Origin: Haloferax sp. Q22
GTDB taxonomy: Archaea > Halobacteriota > Halobacteria > Halobacteriales > Haloferacaceae
Direction of reading: 5' to 3'
DNA length: 64,000 bases
Assembly (NCBI RefSeq): GCF_001482285.1
Contig: NZ_LOEP01000021.1
Span: 27,413-91,412 of the forward strand
Made by a program: the position numbers and the translations under genes. Shown here in pieces: positions 45,362-54,129 of the stretch. The notes under the pieces are model-generated. The model was given only the letters and a program-made list of their open reading frames with translations. It was not told the origin of the DNA and did no database searches. Within the stretch, counting starts at the first letter, position 1. Each line of letters begins with the position of its first letter.

Positions 45362-45946
45362 TCACACCTCGTCGGTCGGCTCACCGTCCCAGTAGCCGAC
45401 GTCGGCGTCTCGCGGATAGTAGCCGTGGAGCGTCCGGGCGTTCTTGTCGCCGCCCGGCGGCGCGCCGCAGAACACCCCGACTTTGTCGGAGTCCGGGTAG
45501 ACCGTCACGTCGGGGTGGTTCATGGTCGAGAGCGCGAGGTATCGGAGCGGTTCGTCGCCGTCGTTCTCGATTTGTCTCGCGTAGTCGGCTCCCGCGGGGA
45601 GCGCGACGTAGGTGTCCGGTTCGAGGTCGAGGTCGGCCGCGCCCCCTCGTGTCCGGAGCGTGCCGGTTCCGGAGAGCACGTACAGCGCCTCTTCGTTGCC
45701 TTCGTGGTAGTGCGTCGGCCACGGACGCTTCCCCGGCGGGACTTCGTAGAGCGAACAGCCGAGGTCGCGGCCGCCGGCGTCGTCCGCGAGTCGCTTCCGG
45801 CGGAACGCGAAGCGGTCGCCCCGCTCGCTTTCGGACCAGTCAAGGTCGGCGGCCCGGGCGGCCTCCGGTGCCGGCCCGGACGCCGAGGCGGCGTCGGCAT
45901 CGGTTCGCGGTTCGTCCGCCGGCCCGTCCGGTGAGTCGGGAGCCAT
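45362..45946 (-). CDS. Cupin-domain protein
   Basis: A 194-residue protein. An Asp/Ala-rich leader of about 35 residues precedes a single cupin barrel. Metal motif one reads THYHEGNEEALYVLSGTG (two His and two Glu), and the second motif is worn but visible in YLALSTMNHPDVTVYPDSD. It resembles uncharacterised cupins with a C-terminal YYxRDADVxYWDGE stretch, which is present here near residues 176-189. Sugar isomerase or dioxygenase roles are both open. It is divergent from aspS, sharing a 159-base promoter region. Confidence 0.78.
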   Translation of the reverse strand: MAPDSPDGPADEPRTDADAASASGPAPEAARAADLDWSESERGDRFAFRRKRLADDAGGRDLGCSLYEVPPGKRPWPTHYHEGNEEALYVLSGTGTLRTRGGAADLDLEPDTYVALPAGADYARQIENDGDEPLRYLALSTMNHPDVTVYPDSDKVGVFCGAPPGGDKNARTLHGYYPRDADVGYWDGEPTDEV

Positions 45947-46105
45947 ACCGAGAGGACACGTGCCGCGAACTAAGTACCACGGTACCACAGACCCCGTCAA
46001 CGTGTGTCCCGCGTACGTTCCGCTTCTCGGTGGATTCGACACTCGAACGCGTCCGAGCGAGGCGAAGACACGATGTTTAAGACGAACGGTCGGGAACCAC
46101 GTCGT

Positions 46106-47410
46106 ATGCGAAACCGAACGTACACGGCCGACGCCGAACCCGGTGACACGGTCACCGTCGCCGGCTGGGTCCACGAAGTTCGTGACCTCGGCGGCATCGC
46201 GTTTCTGATTCTCCGGGACACCTCCGGCAAGATTCAGGTCAAGTTCGAGAAAGACGAGATGGACGACGACCTCGTCGAGACGGGTCTCGGCGTCCACCGC
46301 GAGAGCGTCATCTCCGTGACCGGCGAGGTCGCGGAAGAGCCCCGCGCGCCGACGGGCGTCGAAGTCACGCCCGAGAGCCTCGACGTCATCGCCGAGGCCG
46401 AGGCACAGCTCCCGCTCGACCCCTCCGGCAAGGTCGACGCCGAGCTTTCGACGCGCCTCGACAACCGCACGCTCGACCTCCGCAAGGACGAGGTCAAGGC
46501 CATCTTCGAGATTCGCGCCGAGGTCCAGCGCGCCGTCCGCGAGCAGTTCCGCGACCTCCGCGCGACCGAGATCAACACGCCGAAAATCGTCGCCACGGGG
46601 ACCGAGGGCGGCACCGAGCTCTTCCCCATCACCTACTTCGGCAAGGAGGCGTTCATGAACCAGTCGCCGCAGCTGTTCAAGCAGCTGATGGTCGGCTCCG
46701 GTCTGGAGCGCGTCTTCGAGGTCGGCCCCATCTTCCGCGCCGAAGAGCACAACACGCCGCGACACCTCAACGAGGCGACCTCCATCGACTTCGAGTCGGC
46801 GTTCATCGACCACACGGAAGCGATGGACGTGTGCGAAGCCGTCGTCACGGCCGCCTACGAGGCCGTCGAGGAGAACTGTCAGGACGAACTCGAAGCGCTC
46901 GGTCTCGAAGACGAGTTCGAAGCGCCGTCCGACGAGTTCCCGCGACTCACCTACGAGGAGGCCATCCAGCGCATCAACGCCACGGGCAAGCTCGACGAGC
47001 AGCTCGTCTGGGGCGACGACCTCCCCACCGAGGGCGAAAAGGCGCTCGGCGAGGACGTCGGCGAGCACTACTTCATCACCGACTGGCCCAGCGAGATCAA
47101 GCCGTTCTACATCAAGGACCACGACGACGACGAGACCCTTTCGACGGGCTTCGACATGATGCACCCGAACATGGAACTCGTCTCGGGCGGCCAGCGTGAA
47201 CACCGCTTCGACCACCTCGTCGCCGGCTTCGAACAGCAGGGTCTCGACCCCGACGCGTTCGAGTACTACACGAAGATGTTCAAGTACGGCATGCCCCCGC
47301 ACGCCGGCTTCGGGCTCGGCGGCGAGCGGCTCATCATGACGATGCTCGGACTGGAGAACATCCGAGAGGCTGTTCTGTTCCCGCGCGACCGGCAGCGTCT
47401 GAGCCCGTAA
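46106..47410 (+). CDS. aspS: Aspartyl-tRNA synthetase (probably non-discriminating)
   Basis: A 434-residue class II synthetase. The N-terminal OB fold reads [21 protein letters not shown]. Motif 2 is [20 protein letters not shown] and motif 3 is [18 protein letters not shown]. Position 23 is His, at the site where discriminating Thermococcus AspRS has Trp26; His is the relaxed form that also charges tRNA-Asn with Asp. That would need an amidotransferase, and gatB is in this window. The ATG at 46106 is the conserved start. The last codons lie inside a 106-bp direct repeat that continues downstream. Confidence 0.94.
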   Translation: MRNRTYTADAEPGDTVTVAGWVHEVRDLGGIAFLILRDTSGKIQVKFEKDEMDDDLVETGLGVHRESVISVTGEVAEEPRAPTGVEVTPESLDVIAEAEAQLPLDPSGKVDAELSTRLDNRTLDLRKDEVKAIFEIRAEVQRAVREQFRDLRATEINTPKIVATGTEGGTELFPITYFGKEAFMNQSPQLFKQLMVGSGLERVFEVGPIFRAEEHNTPRHLNEATSIDFESAFIDHTEAMDVCEAVVTAAYEAVEENCQDELEALGLEDEFEAPSDEFPRLTYEEAIQRINATGKLDEQLVWGDDLPTEGEKALGEDVGEHYFITDWPSEIKPFYIKDHDDDETLSTGFDMMHPNMELVSGGQREHRFDHLVAGFEQQGLDPDAFEYYTKMFKYGMPPHAGFGLGGERLIMTMLGLENIREAVLFPRDRQRLSP

Positions 47411-47660
47411 GGGCGAAGACGTGGCGAGCTAACGAGGCGAGCGCACGCGAGTCTCGTCAACCCGACAGCGTCTGTCGCCCTAGGCGACGGCGCAACACGA
47501 GCGCGGGAACAGGGAGCAACGCGAAGCGTTGCGAGTGGGTTCCCGCGCGATCGCCAGCGTCTGAGCCCGTAAGGGCGAAGACCTGACGAGCTAACGAGGC
47601 GAGCGCACGCGAGTCTCGTCAGCCCGCCAGCGCCTGTCGCCCGAGGCGACGGCGCACCAC
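47393..47660. repeat. 106-bp direct repeat (two copies) and hairpin behind aspS
   Basis: Copy one (47393-47498) starts with the last five aspS codons and its stop; copy two (47555-47660) repeats it with about seven mismatches. Between them, gcgcgggaac and gttcccgcgc pair over ten bases around an inner gcaacgc/gcgttgc hairpin with loop gaa. Each copy also has its own small hairpin at gtcgcc/ggcgac. The 338-base gap from aspS to the next gene holds this structure and, at its end, a run of five T (47672 onward). Confidence 0.85.
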
Positions 47661-47748
47661 CGACGCGCCTCACTTTTTGCGAAACAGTCGTTATCTCCCG
47701 GGCACGTTAGACCACCATGCACGAACGTCGTCGTCGCGAGGGATACCG

Positions 47749-48204
47749 ATGACCAGCCCGAAGCGAATCGTCGACGACGACACCGACGACGCGGCCGACG
47801 ACGAGGATTCGGCGCTCGAAGAGCTGGTCGCCGGTGTCGTCATGGCGCTCATCTTTCTGGTTGGCTTCGGCCTACTCGCGCTCGGAGAGTGGTGGTTCTG
47901 GATCGTCTTCCCGGTCGGCTTCGCGGGCGTGCTCCCCGCCGCGCTCGCCCTCGTCCGCATCTACGAGTCCCGCCGCGGCGGCGGCGGCGCGGACGAGTCG
48001 TTGACGACCGAGACCGAAGACGCGCTCGAAACGCTCCGGCGGCGCTACGCGACCGGCGAACTCTCCGAGGAGGAGTTCGAGGCGAAAGTCGAGCGGCTGT
48101 TGGAGACGGAGACGGTCGCCGATGCCCGGGAGTCGACCGCGGCACGCCGGCGCGAGGGCGAAGCAGGCGATGCGGAGCGAGAGGCGGCGTTCGACCGCGA
48201 CTGA
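47749..48204 (+). CDS. SHOCT-domain membrane protein
   Basis: A 151-residue protein. An acidic N-terminal segment (KRIVDDDTDDAADDEDS) precedes two hydrophobic helices (near residues 25-48 and 48-72, around ALIFLVGFGLLALG and WIVFPVGFAGVLPAAL). A SHOCT motif, ALETLRRRYATGELSEEEFEAKVERLLE, follows in two parts and ends in a charged tail. SHOCT modules are short helical segments at membrane protein ends, with roles in oligomerisation. The start at 47749 is preceded by repeat-derived DNA. Confidence 0.72.
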   Translation: MTSPKRIVDDDTDDAADDEDSALEELVAGVVMALIFLVGFGLLALGEWWFWIVFPVGFAGVLPAALALVRIYESRRGGGGADESLTTETEDALETLRRRYATGELSEEEFEAKVERLLETETVADARESTAARRREGEAGDAEREAAFDRD

Positions 48205-48258
48205 CGCGGACGCGACGAAACGCAACACCGTTAACCGACCCCCGTCGTAGAACGACCG

Positions 48259-49092
48259 ATGAGCGACGACGCGACGGCGTTCGTGCCCGGTCACGTGACG
48301 GGGTTTTTCAGCGCCCACCCCGCCGACGACCCGGCGACCGCCGGTTCCCGCGGGGCGGGGCTGACACTCTCCCACGGCGTCACCGTGACGGTCGAACCGG
48401 CGCAGGAGACGACCGTCACCCTCGACGGCGAGGCGGTCGAGATGCCGCCCGTCGCGGACGTGCTTCGGTCGCTAGGCGTGACGGCCGCCGTCGACGCGGA
48501 AAGCGACCTGCCGCTCGGCGCTGGCTTCGGTGTCTCGGGTGCGATGGCGCTCGGGGCGGCGCTCGCGTCGAACGCGGTCTTCTCCCGCGGACGCTCGGAA
48601 AACGAACTCGTCACCCTCGCCCACGTTGCCGAGGTCCGCGCGGAGACCGGCCTCGGCGACGTGGTCGCGCAGGCCCGTGGCGGGATGCCGATCCGGGTCG
48701 AACCCGGCGCGCCGGCCCACGGCCGGATGGACGGCGTCCCCGCGCGCCCCGAAATCGAATACGTCGCGTTCGGCGGCCTCTCGACGGCCGACGTGCTGTC
48801 GGGAGACACAACAGCACTCACTACGGCCGGCGAGGCGGCCCTCGAAGCACTCCGCGCCGAGCCGACGCTCGACCGATTTGTCGTCGAGTCGCGGCGGTTC
48901 GCCCGCGACGCAGACTTGCTCACCGACCGGGTCGAAGCCGCAGTCGACGACGTGCGCGCGGCCGGCGGCGACGGCTCGATGGCGATGCTCGGCGAGACGG
49001 TGTTCGCGGTCGGGTCGGGGCTGTCGGACGCCGGCTACGACCCAGAGCGCTGCCGCGTCCACCCCGCGGGCGCGACGCTGCTGAGTGAGTAG
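48259..49092 (+). CDS. Pantoate kinase (archaeal GHMP type)
   Basis: A 277-residue GHMP-superfamily kinase that phosphorylates pantoate in the archaeal CoA pathway. The start FVPGHVTGFFSAHPADDP gives the family N-terminal HxTGFF pattern, LPLGAGFGVSGAMALGAAL is the ATP-binding loop, and EVRAETGLGDVVAQARGG follows. It is followed 98 bases later by phosphopantothenate synthetase, its partner enzyme. A ttaacc box 27 bases upstream suggests a leaderless start. Confidence 0.9.
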   Translation: MSDDATAFVPGHVTGFFSAHPADDPATAGSRGAGLTLSHGVTVTVEPAQETTVTLDGEAVEMPPVADVLRSLGVTAAVDAESDLPLGAGFGVSGAMALGAALASNAVFSRGRSENELVTLAHVAEVRAETGLGDVVAQARGGMPIRVEPGAPAHGRMDGVPARPEIEYVAFGGLSTADVLSGDTTALTTAGEAALEALRAEPTLDRFVVESRRFARDADLLTDRVEAAVDDVRAAGGDGSMAMLGETVFAVGSGLSDAGYDPERCRVHPAGATLLSE

Positions 49093-49189
49093 GCGGCCGC
49101 GAGGCCCTCTCGGACCGGCCGGAGCGTTTCAGCCACCCAGCCGCCCCGATGAGAAAACGTGTTACTGTCGCGGCGACGATCCACCACCA

Positions 49190-49945
49190 ATGAGCGACAT
49201 CGAGATTCCCGAGAGCCACCCGAGATACCAGTCGCTTCTCACCCGTCACCGCATCGAAGAGGGCGTCGAGAAGGGTATCACGAGCCGGCAGGGACTCATC
49301 GCGCAGGGGCGCGGCGAGGCGTTCGACTACCTCCTCGGCGAGCGGACGATTCCGAGCGCGGACGAGGCGGCGCGGGCGGCCGCGGCGCATCTCCTGCTCG
49401 CAGACCACCCGGTCATCTCCGTCAACGGGAACGTCGCGGCGCTCTGCCCCGGCGAAATCGTCGAACTCGCCGCGGCCGTCGACGCCGACATCGAGGTGAA
49501 CCTGTTCAACCGCACCGACGAGCGCATGCGGGCCATCGTCGACCACCTGCGCGACCACGGCGCGGACGAAGTGAAGGGACTCACCGCCGACGGGCGGATT
49601 CCGGACATCGACCACGAACGCGCGAAGGTCGACGCCGACGGCATCGGAAGCGCCGACGTGGTCGTCGTCCCGCTGGAGGACGGCGACCGGGCCGAGGCGC
49701 TCGGCGCGATGGACAAAGTCGAAATCGTCGTCGACCTCAACCCGATGTCGCGGTCGGCGCAGGTCGCTACAGTCCCCATCGTGGACAACATCGTGCGCGC
49801 GGTGCCGAACATCACCGCTCACGCCCGCGACCTTCGGGCGGCGGAAGCGACGCGCGAGGAACTGGAAGCCATCGTCGCCGACTTCGACGCCGACGCCGCC
49901 CTCGACGCCGCCGAGCGGGCGATTCGGAGCGGAAGCGACGAGTGA
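49190..49945 (+). CDS. 4-phosphopantoate--beta-alanine ligase (phosphopantothenate synthetase)
   Basis: A 251-residue archaeal enzyme that joins 4-phosphopantoate to beta-alanine, replacing bacterial PanC. It begins ESHPRYQSLLTRHRIEEG and shows KGITSRQGLIAQGRGEAFDY, HPVISVNGNVAALCPGEIV, EVNLFNRTDERM and LNPMSRSAQVATVPIVDN, all typical of the family. With the upstream pantoate kinase it completes the two archaeal-specific CoA steps. The start at 49190 is set by the conserved sequence. Confidence 0.93.
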   Translation: MSDIEIPESHPRYQSLLTRHRIEEGVEKGITSRQGLIAQGRGEAFDYLLGERTIPSADEAARAAAAHLLLADHPVISVNGNVAALCPGEIVELAAAVDADIEVNLFNRTDERMRAIVDHLRDHGADEVKGLTADGRIPDIDHERAKVDADGIGSADVVVVPLEDGDRAEALGAMDKVEIVVDLNPMSRSAQVATVPIVDNIVRAVPNITAHARDLRAAEATREELEAIVADFDADAALDAAERAIRSGSDE

Positions 49946-49990
49946 GGAACGGGAACAAAATCATTTCTGGGCGACACGAGACGTACCGGT

Positions 49991-50494
49991 ATGGACCATC
50001 AGCGAACGCTCGTAGTCGTGATGGCGGTCGTCGGTTTCGGAGCCATCGTCGCCGGAGTCCATCAGGAACTGCTCCACGTCGCACCCGGATACGACGGGAC
50101 GATAACGACGGGATGGGACGGCCGACTCAACCACGAGGAGTACTTGCTGGCGCGACTCGGGGGCGTCGGCGTCGTCGGGGCGCTGGCCGCGCTCCGGTGG
50201 AAGCACGCCGCGGGCCTCCCCGTAGCAGTCGGTGGAGTCGAAATCGGCTTTTCGCTCGTAGCCGTGTCCCACTACGTTCGGGACCCGGGACTCTACACCA
50301 CGGTCCAGACGTTCGACGGGACGACGCGACTCGTCCTCGGGGCGGAACCGTTCTTACTCGTCGTCGGCGGCCTCCTGTTCCTCGGTGCCGGCGTCGCCGC
50401 GTGGCGAACTCACGGCGAGCGCGCCGCGGGCGTGCGAGAGTTCGTCGCCGACGCGGGACGCGAACAGCGTCTCGTGGGACTCCGCGACGAGTGA
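49991..50494 (+). CDS. Hypothetical membrane protein, four helices
   Basis: A 167-residue protein with four hydrophobic segments: LVVVMAVVGFGAIVAGVH, a second after HEEYLLARLGGVGVVGALAAL, a third near GVEIGFSLVAVSHYV, and a fourth FLLVVGGLLFLGAGVAAW. HQELLHVAPGYD and VSHYVRDP supply His residues near the membrane surface. No family is recognised. It is read with the phosphopantothenate gene and followed by a small acidic gene on the same strand. Confidence 0.55.
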   Translation: MDHQRTLVVVMAVVGFGAIVAGVHQELLHVAPGYDGTITTGWDGRLNHEEYLLARLGGVGVVGALAALRWKHAAGLPVAVGGVEIGFSLVAVSHYVRDPGLYTTVQTFDGTTRLVLGAEPFLLVVGGLLFLGAGVAAWRTHGERAAGVREFVADAGREQRLVGLRDE

Positions 50495-50551
50495 GAACCA
50501 GCGACCCCGTCCACAGAAAGCATTTCCACGTTGACAGGCATAGCGACGAGC

Positions 50552-50701
50552 GTGCCCTCCAGCGATTCGAGCGGGTTCGACGAACCCAGAGCGACGGACG
50601 TACAGGACGCGTCGACCGACGACGCGACCGACGAGGACGACGAGCGCGAAAAGACGATTCTGGACCGCTTCGTCGACGTGCTGTGGATTCTCCCGTGGTG
50701 A
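50552..50701 (+). CDS. 49-residue acidic small protein, GTG start
   Basis: A short frame starting GTG: MPSSDSSGFDEPRATDVQDA, an acidic centre (TDDATDEDDEREK) and an amphipathic end with TILDRFVDVLWILPW. Aspartate content and codon choice fit coding haloarchaeal DNA. The hydrophobic Trp-rich end could insert in membranes or dock a partner. It is too short for certainty. It ends seven bases before the convergent molybdopterin gene ends. Confidence 0.45.
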   Translation: MPSSDSSGFDEPRATDVQDASTDDATDEDDEREKTILDRFVDVLWILPW

Positions 50702-50707
50702 GCGTCG

Positions 50708-51781
50708 CTATCCGAACCCGCTCACCAGCACCGCGAGCCATTGGGCCGGGTCGCGTCGCCGACGGACCTCGACCGAATCGACCCACTTGACCCACTGGAA
50801 GCCGCGGCGGTTCGGCGCGACCAGTCGGAGCGGCGCGCCGTGGCCGTGCGAGAGCGGTTCGCCGCCGACGCGGGTCGCCAACAGCATCTCGCGGGCCTCC
50901 GCGATTGGAAACGACCACCGAAAGCCCGTCACCGACCGGACCGTCACCCACCGCGCCGACGAGTGAACACCGGCGCTATCGAGCGCGTCGCCGAGTCTGA
51001 CGCCGGTCCAGTTCTGCTCGGTGTACCAGCCACTCGTGCAGTCCAAGAGCGCCGACCGCGTCTCGTCGGGCGTGAGGTCGGCACGGTCGAGTTCGAGCGG
51101 GCGGTCGACCAGCCCCGAGATGGAGAGCGACCACGAGTCGGCGTCTATCGGGTCGGGGTCGTCGGCGACCCAACTCGTCACCGGGAAGGCGTCGTTGCCC
51201 TCACCGGGCGGGAGCGGCCGCGACCCGGTGAAACGACGGCCGACGCCACGGAGCGACCCCACCGTCTCGGTCGCCCGGTAGGTCGCCGCGCCGAAGACGA
51301 GTATCGCGCCGTACTGGAGCGCCCGGCGACGCTCCGCGAAGTCAACCGCGCGAGGCGGGCGAAAGCGAGACCGGAGATGGACGAGAAGAATCGGCAGCAC
51401 GAGCAGGCCGAGGCCGATGTGGACGTTGAGAAGCGTCCAGAAGGCGATTCGAACCTCGACGCCGAGTACCCACGCGACGCCGGTGCCGAGGGCTGCGAGC
51501 GCGACGACCGCGAGGAGCACCGAGAGCGCGGTGTGACGGTCGCGGAGCCGCGAGTCGAGCACGCGGTGGCGGACCCGATAGAGTTTGAAGCCGACGAGAA
51601 CGACGAGCGAGAGGCCGGCGACGCCGTGAGCGACGAACAGGAGGCCGTTGGCCGGGTGGCCAGCCCCGAGGCCCAACACGCCCGAGAGCGTCTCGAAGAC
51701 GACGAGCGCGAAGATGGACCAGTCGACCGCCCGCGGCGGCGGTTCGAACCGCCGGAGGGCGCGAGCCGCGCGGCTTGCCAT
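50708..51781 (-). CDS. Membrane molybdopterin oxidoreductase (sulfite oxidase family)
   Basis: A 357-residue two-part protein. The N-terminal 150 residues hold about four helices with His in HGVAGLSLVVLVGFKL and NVHIGLGLLVLPILLVHL, resembling a small cytochrome-b-like anchor. The C-terminal part is a sulfite-oxidase-type domain: PVTSWVADDPDPID, LLDCTSGWYTEQNWTGV with the candidate molybdenum Cys, SVTGFRWSFPIAEA, and GHGAPLRLVAPNRRGFQWVKW. No Tat signal was seen. Haem binding by the anchor is inferred from its histidines. The substrate is unknown. Confidence 0.8.
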   Translation of the reverse strand: MASRAARALRRFEPPPRAVDWSIFALVVFETLSGVLGLGAGHPANGLLFVAHGVAGLSLVVLVGFKLYRVRHRVLDSRLRDRHTALSVLLAVVALAALGTGVAWVLGVEVRIAFWTLLNVHIGLGLLVLPILLVHLRSRFRPPRAVDFAERRRALQYGAILVFGAATYRATETVGSLRGVGRRFTGSRPLPPGEGNDAFPVTSWVADDPDPIDADSWSLSISGLVDRPLELDRADLTPDETRSALLDCTSGWYTEQNWTGVRLGDALDSAGVHSSARWVTVRSVTGFRWSFPIAEAREMLLATRVGGEPLSHGHGAPLRLVAPNRRGFQWVKWVDSVEVRRRRDPAQWLAVLVSGFG

Positions 51782-51864
51782 GAGAAGTGATAGCGCTTCG
51801 AGCGGGAATAGGGTGTCGCGGGAGACGGCGAGAGCGGAGACGAAAACGAGACGGGCGCGGCGGC

Positions 51865-52845
51865 TCAGTTGTCAGGCGTCAGCGCCGGTGGGAGGTCCGC
51901 GTCGAATCGGTCTCTGTCGTGCGGTTCGGAGAAGTCGAGGTCCGGGCCGACGCCGTAGATTCGCTTGGGGTTGATGTCGCCGTGGCTGACGAAGTAGTGC
52001 CGGACGATGTGGTCCATGTTGACCGTCTTCTCGATGCCGGGGAGTTGGTAGAGTTCCTTCGTGTAGTTCCAGAGGTTGTCGTACTCGTGGATAGCCTTCT
52101 TGTTGCACTTGAAGTGCGTGTGGTAGACGTGGTCGAAGCGAATCAGCGTCGCGAACATCGCGATGTCCGCCTCGGTGAGCACGTCGCCCGCGAGAAACCG
52201 CTGGTCGTCGAGCACCTCGTCCCAGTGGTCGAGCGCGTCGAACAGCTCCTCGACGGCCTCTTCGTAGGCTTCCTGGGTCGTCGCGAATCCGGCGCGGTAG
52301 ACGCCGTTGTTGACCGGCTCGTAAATCTCGTCGATGAGGCGGTCGACCTCCTCCTCGTAGCCGTCGGGGTTGAGGTCCACGTCGTTGTCGGCGAGGGGGT
52401 CGAACGCCTCGTCGAGCATCCGCATGATCTCGCGTGACTCGTTGTTGACGATGGTCTCGCGCTCTTTGTCCCACAGTACGGGCACGGTGACGCGCCCGGT
52501 GAACTCGTCGTCGGCGCGGAGGTAGATGTCGCGGAGGAACTCCTCGCCGTACAGCGGGTCCGGGAGGTCCTCGGAGAACTCCCAGCCGTCGTCGATGCGG
52601 ACGGGTTCGACGAGCGACAGCGAAATCGCGTCTTCGAGGCCCTTCAGCGCGCGCGTCATCGCGGTGCGGTGGGCCCACGGACAGGCGCGGCAGATGTAGA
52701 GGTGATACCGGTCGGCCTCGACCGGGAACCGCTCGTCCTCGCCGACCCAGTTGCGAAAGTCGGTCGTCTGGCGCTCGAACTCGCCGTCCTCGTTGTTGGC
52801 GACGAACTTGTCGGTTCGCCACTCGCCTTCGTAGAGCATGTTCAT
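51865..52845 (-). CDS. Glutathionyl-hydroquinone reductase-like protein (GST superfamily)
   Basis: A 326-residue protein of the YqjG/ECM4 group. The thioredoxin-like start is YHLYICRACPWAHRTAM, with catalytic Cys in CPWAHR, followed by SLVEPVRIDDGWEF, PVLWDKERETIVNNES and the helical domain (LAGDVLTEADIAMFATLIRFD). Family members reduce glutathionyl hydroquinones; haloarchaea use gamma-glutamylcysteine instead of glutathione, so the thiol partner probably differs. The start at 52845 (MNMLYEGEW) begins the family sequence; longer in-frame codons upstream do not. Confidence 0.88.
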   Translation of the reverse strand: MNMLYEGEWRTDKFVANNEDGEFERQTTDFRNWVGEDERFPVEADRYHLYICRACPWAHRTAMTRALKGLEDAISLSLVEPVRIDDGWEFSEDLPDPLYGEEFLRDIYLRADDEFTGRVTVPVLWDKERETIVNNESREIMRMLDEAFDPLADNDVDLNPDGYEEEVDRLIDEIYEPVNNGVYRAGFATTQEAYEEAVEELFDALDHWDEVLDDQRFLAGDVLTEADIAMFATLIRFDHVYHTHFKCNKKAIHEYDNLWNYTKELYQLPGIEKTVNMDHIVRHYFVSHGDINPKRIYGVGPDLDFSEPHDRDRFDADLPPALTPDN

Positions 52846-52997
52846 GCTACCACGACCTGGAGTGCTCGCATGTCCGTTCGTTAGGACGTGAACACCAAAA
52901 GTTGGGAGGCGACATCGGTGTAACCGGCCATCTATCGGGGCCGTCGTCGCGTGTCTCAGTCTCATGTAAAAAGTTCGGAATAACTGGTCCGGGCCCA

Positions 52998-53012
52998 TGT
53001 AATTCGATTACA
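52998..53012. promoter_or_regulatory. Palindromic operator-like site upstream of E1-alpha
   Basis: tgtaattcgattaca is a palindrome with six-base arms around tcg, about 85 bases upstream of the E1-alpha ATG. A second short inverted repeat, actca-g-tgagt, follows at 53033-53043. Both are in AT-richer DNA in the 249-base divergent gap, and either could bind a regulator of the 2-oxoacid dehydrogenase genes. Confidence 0.45.
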
Positions 53013-53094
53013 CAGTCACAGCCGCGCGACTGACTCAGTGAGTGTCACGTTGAGAAAAAGTCATCATAGATTATGGCAATTGTTGGTACGTCAC

Positions 53095-54129
53095 ATGGTG
53101 GTACTAGACATCGAGACGGAGGATGGACAGCGCGAGGCGCTTCGCCGGATGCTCACGATTCGGGCGTTCGACACGAAAGCGGCCGACCTATTCAGCGACG
53201 GCGAACTCCCCGGGTTCGTCCACCTCTACGTCGGTGAGGAAGCGGTTGGGGTCGGCGCGTGTTCGGCCCTCGAATCGGACGACTACATCACGAGCACCCA
53301 CAGGGGACACGGCCACTGTATCGCGAAGGGACTCGATCCGGACCTGATGATGGCCGAACTGTTCGGGAAGGCCAACGGCTACTGTAACGGCAAAGGCGGG
53401 TCGATGCACATCGCGGACGTCGACGCGGGGATGCTCGGGGCGAACGGCATCGTCGGCGCGGGGCCGCCGCTGGCGACGGGTGCCGCGCTCACGTCGCACC
53501 TGAAAGGCGAAGACACCGTCGCGCTGGCGTTCTTCGGTGACGGCGCGGTCGCACAGGGGCAGGTCCACGAGGCCATCAACCTCGCGGCGACGTGGGACCT
53601 CCCGGCGGTGTTCCTCGTCGAGAACAACCAGTACGGCGAGGCGACACCCGTCGAGAAACAGCACAACGTCCAGAATCTCAGTGAGACCGCGGAGGCGTAC
53701 AACATCCCCGGCTTCACCGTTGATGGCATGGACATCACTGCCGTCTACGAGGCCGTCAAGGAGGCGCGCAAGCGGGCCGCCGACGGTGAGGGACCGACGT
53801 TCATCGAGGCCGAGACGTATCGGTACCACGGGCACTTCGAGGGCGACCAACAGCCGTATCGGACCGAAGAAGACGTAGCGATTTGGAAGGACCGCGACGC
53901 CATCGAGTCGTTCAAGCGACGACTCGTGGATGCGGGGACGATAACCGGAGCCGAGTTCGACGAGATGAAAGCCGAAATCGACCAGCAGATCGAAGACGCC
54001 GTCGGGAAGGCGAAAGACGCGGCGTACCCCGACCCGAGCGAGGCGTACGAGGACATGTTCAACGCGGCCGTCCCGGAGATTAGCGACTTTTCCAGCGGGA
54101 TGCGGGCCGACGGAGGTGAAGACCGATGA
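53095..54129 (+). CDS. Thiamine-dependent 2-oxoacid/acetoin dehydrogenase E1 alpha subunit
   Basis: A 344-residue E1-alpha subunit. It has the TPP motif GDG (148-150) to NN (177-178), HRGHGHCIAKG, KGGSMHIAD with GANGIVGAG, and RYHGHFEGD near residue 240. Substrate-channel residues are like acetoin dehydrogenase AcoA as well as branched-chain enzymes, so the oxoacid is undetermined. The start at 53095 is set by conserved sequence. Its stop overlaps the E1-beta start (ATGA), giving coupled translation of the heterotetramer. TPP supply is linked by the thi4 gene downstream. Confidence 0.9.
   Translation: MVVLDIETEDGQREALRRMLTIRAFDTKAADLFSDGELPGFVHLYVGEEAVGVGACSALESDDYITSTHRGHGHCIAKGLDPDLMMAELFGKANGYCNGKGGSMHIADVDAGMLGANGIVGAGPPLATGAALTSHLKGEDTVALAFFGDGAVAQGQVHEAINLAATWDLPAVFLVENNQYGEATPVEKQHNVQNLSETAEAYNIPGFTVDGMDITAVYEAVKEARKRAADGEGPTFIEAETYRYHGHFEGDQQPYRTEEDVAIWKDRDAIESFKRRLVDAGTITGAEFDEMKAEIDQQIEDAVGKAKDAAYPDPSEAYEDMFNAAVPEISDFSSGMRADGGEDR

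Noticed and set aside
47393..47660. CRISPR-like array
   Set aside because: Only two long, imperfect copies exist, with no regular spacers and no cas genes in the window.
47266..47673. A 135-codon minus-strand frame with repeated protein sequence behind aspS
   Set aside because: The repetition is a by-product of the 106-bp DNA repeat, and the frame runs into the aspS coding sequence.
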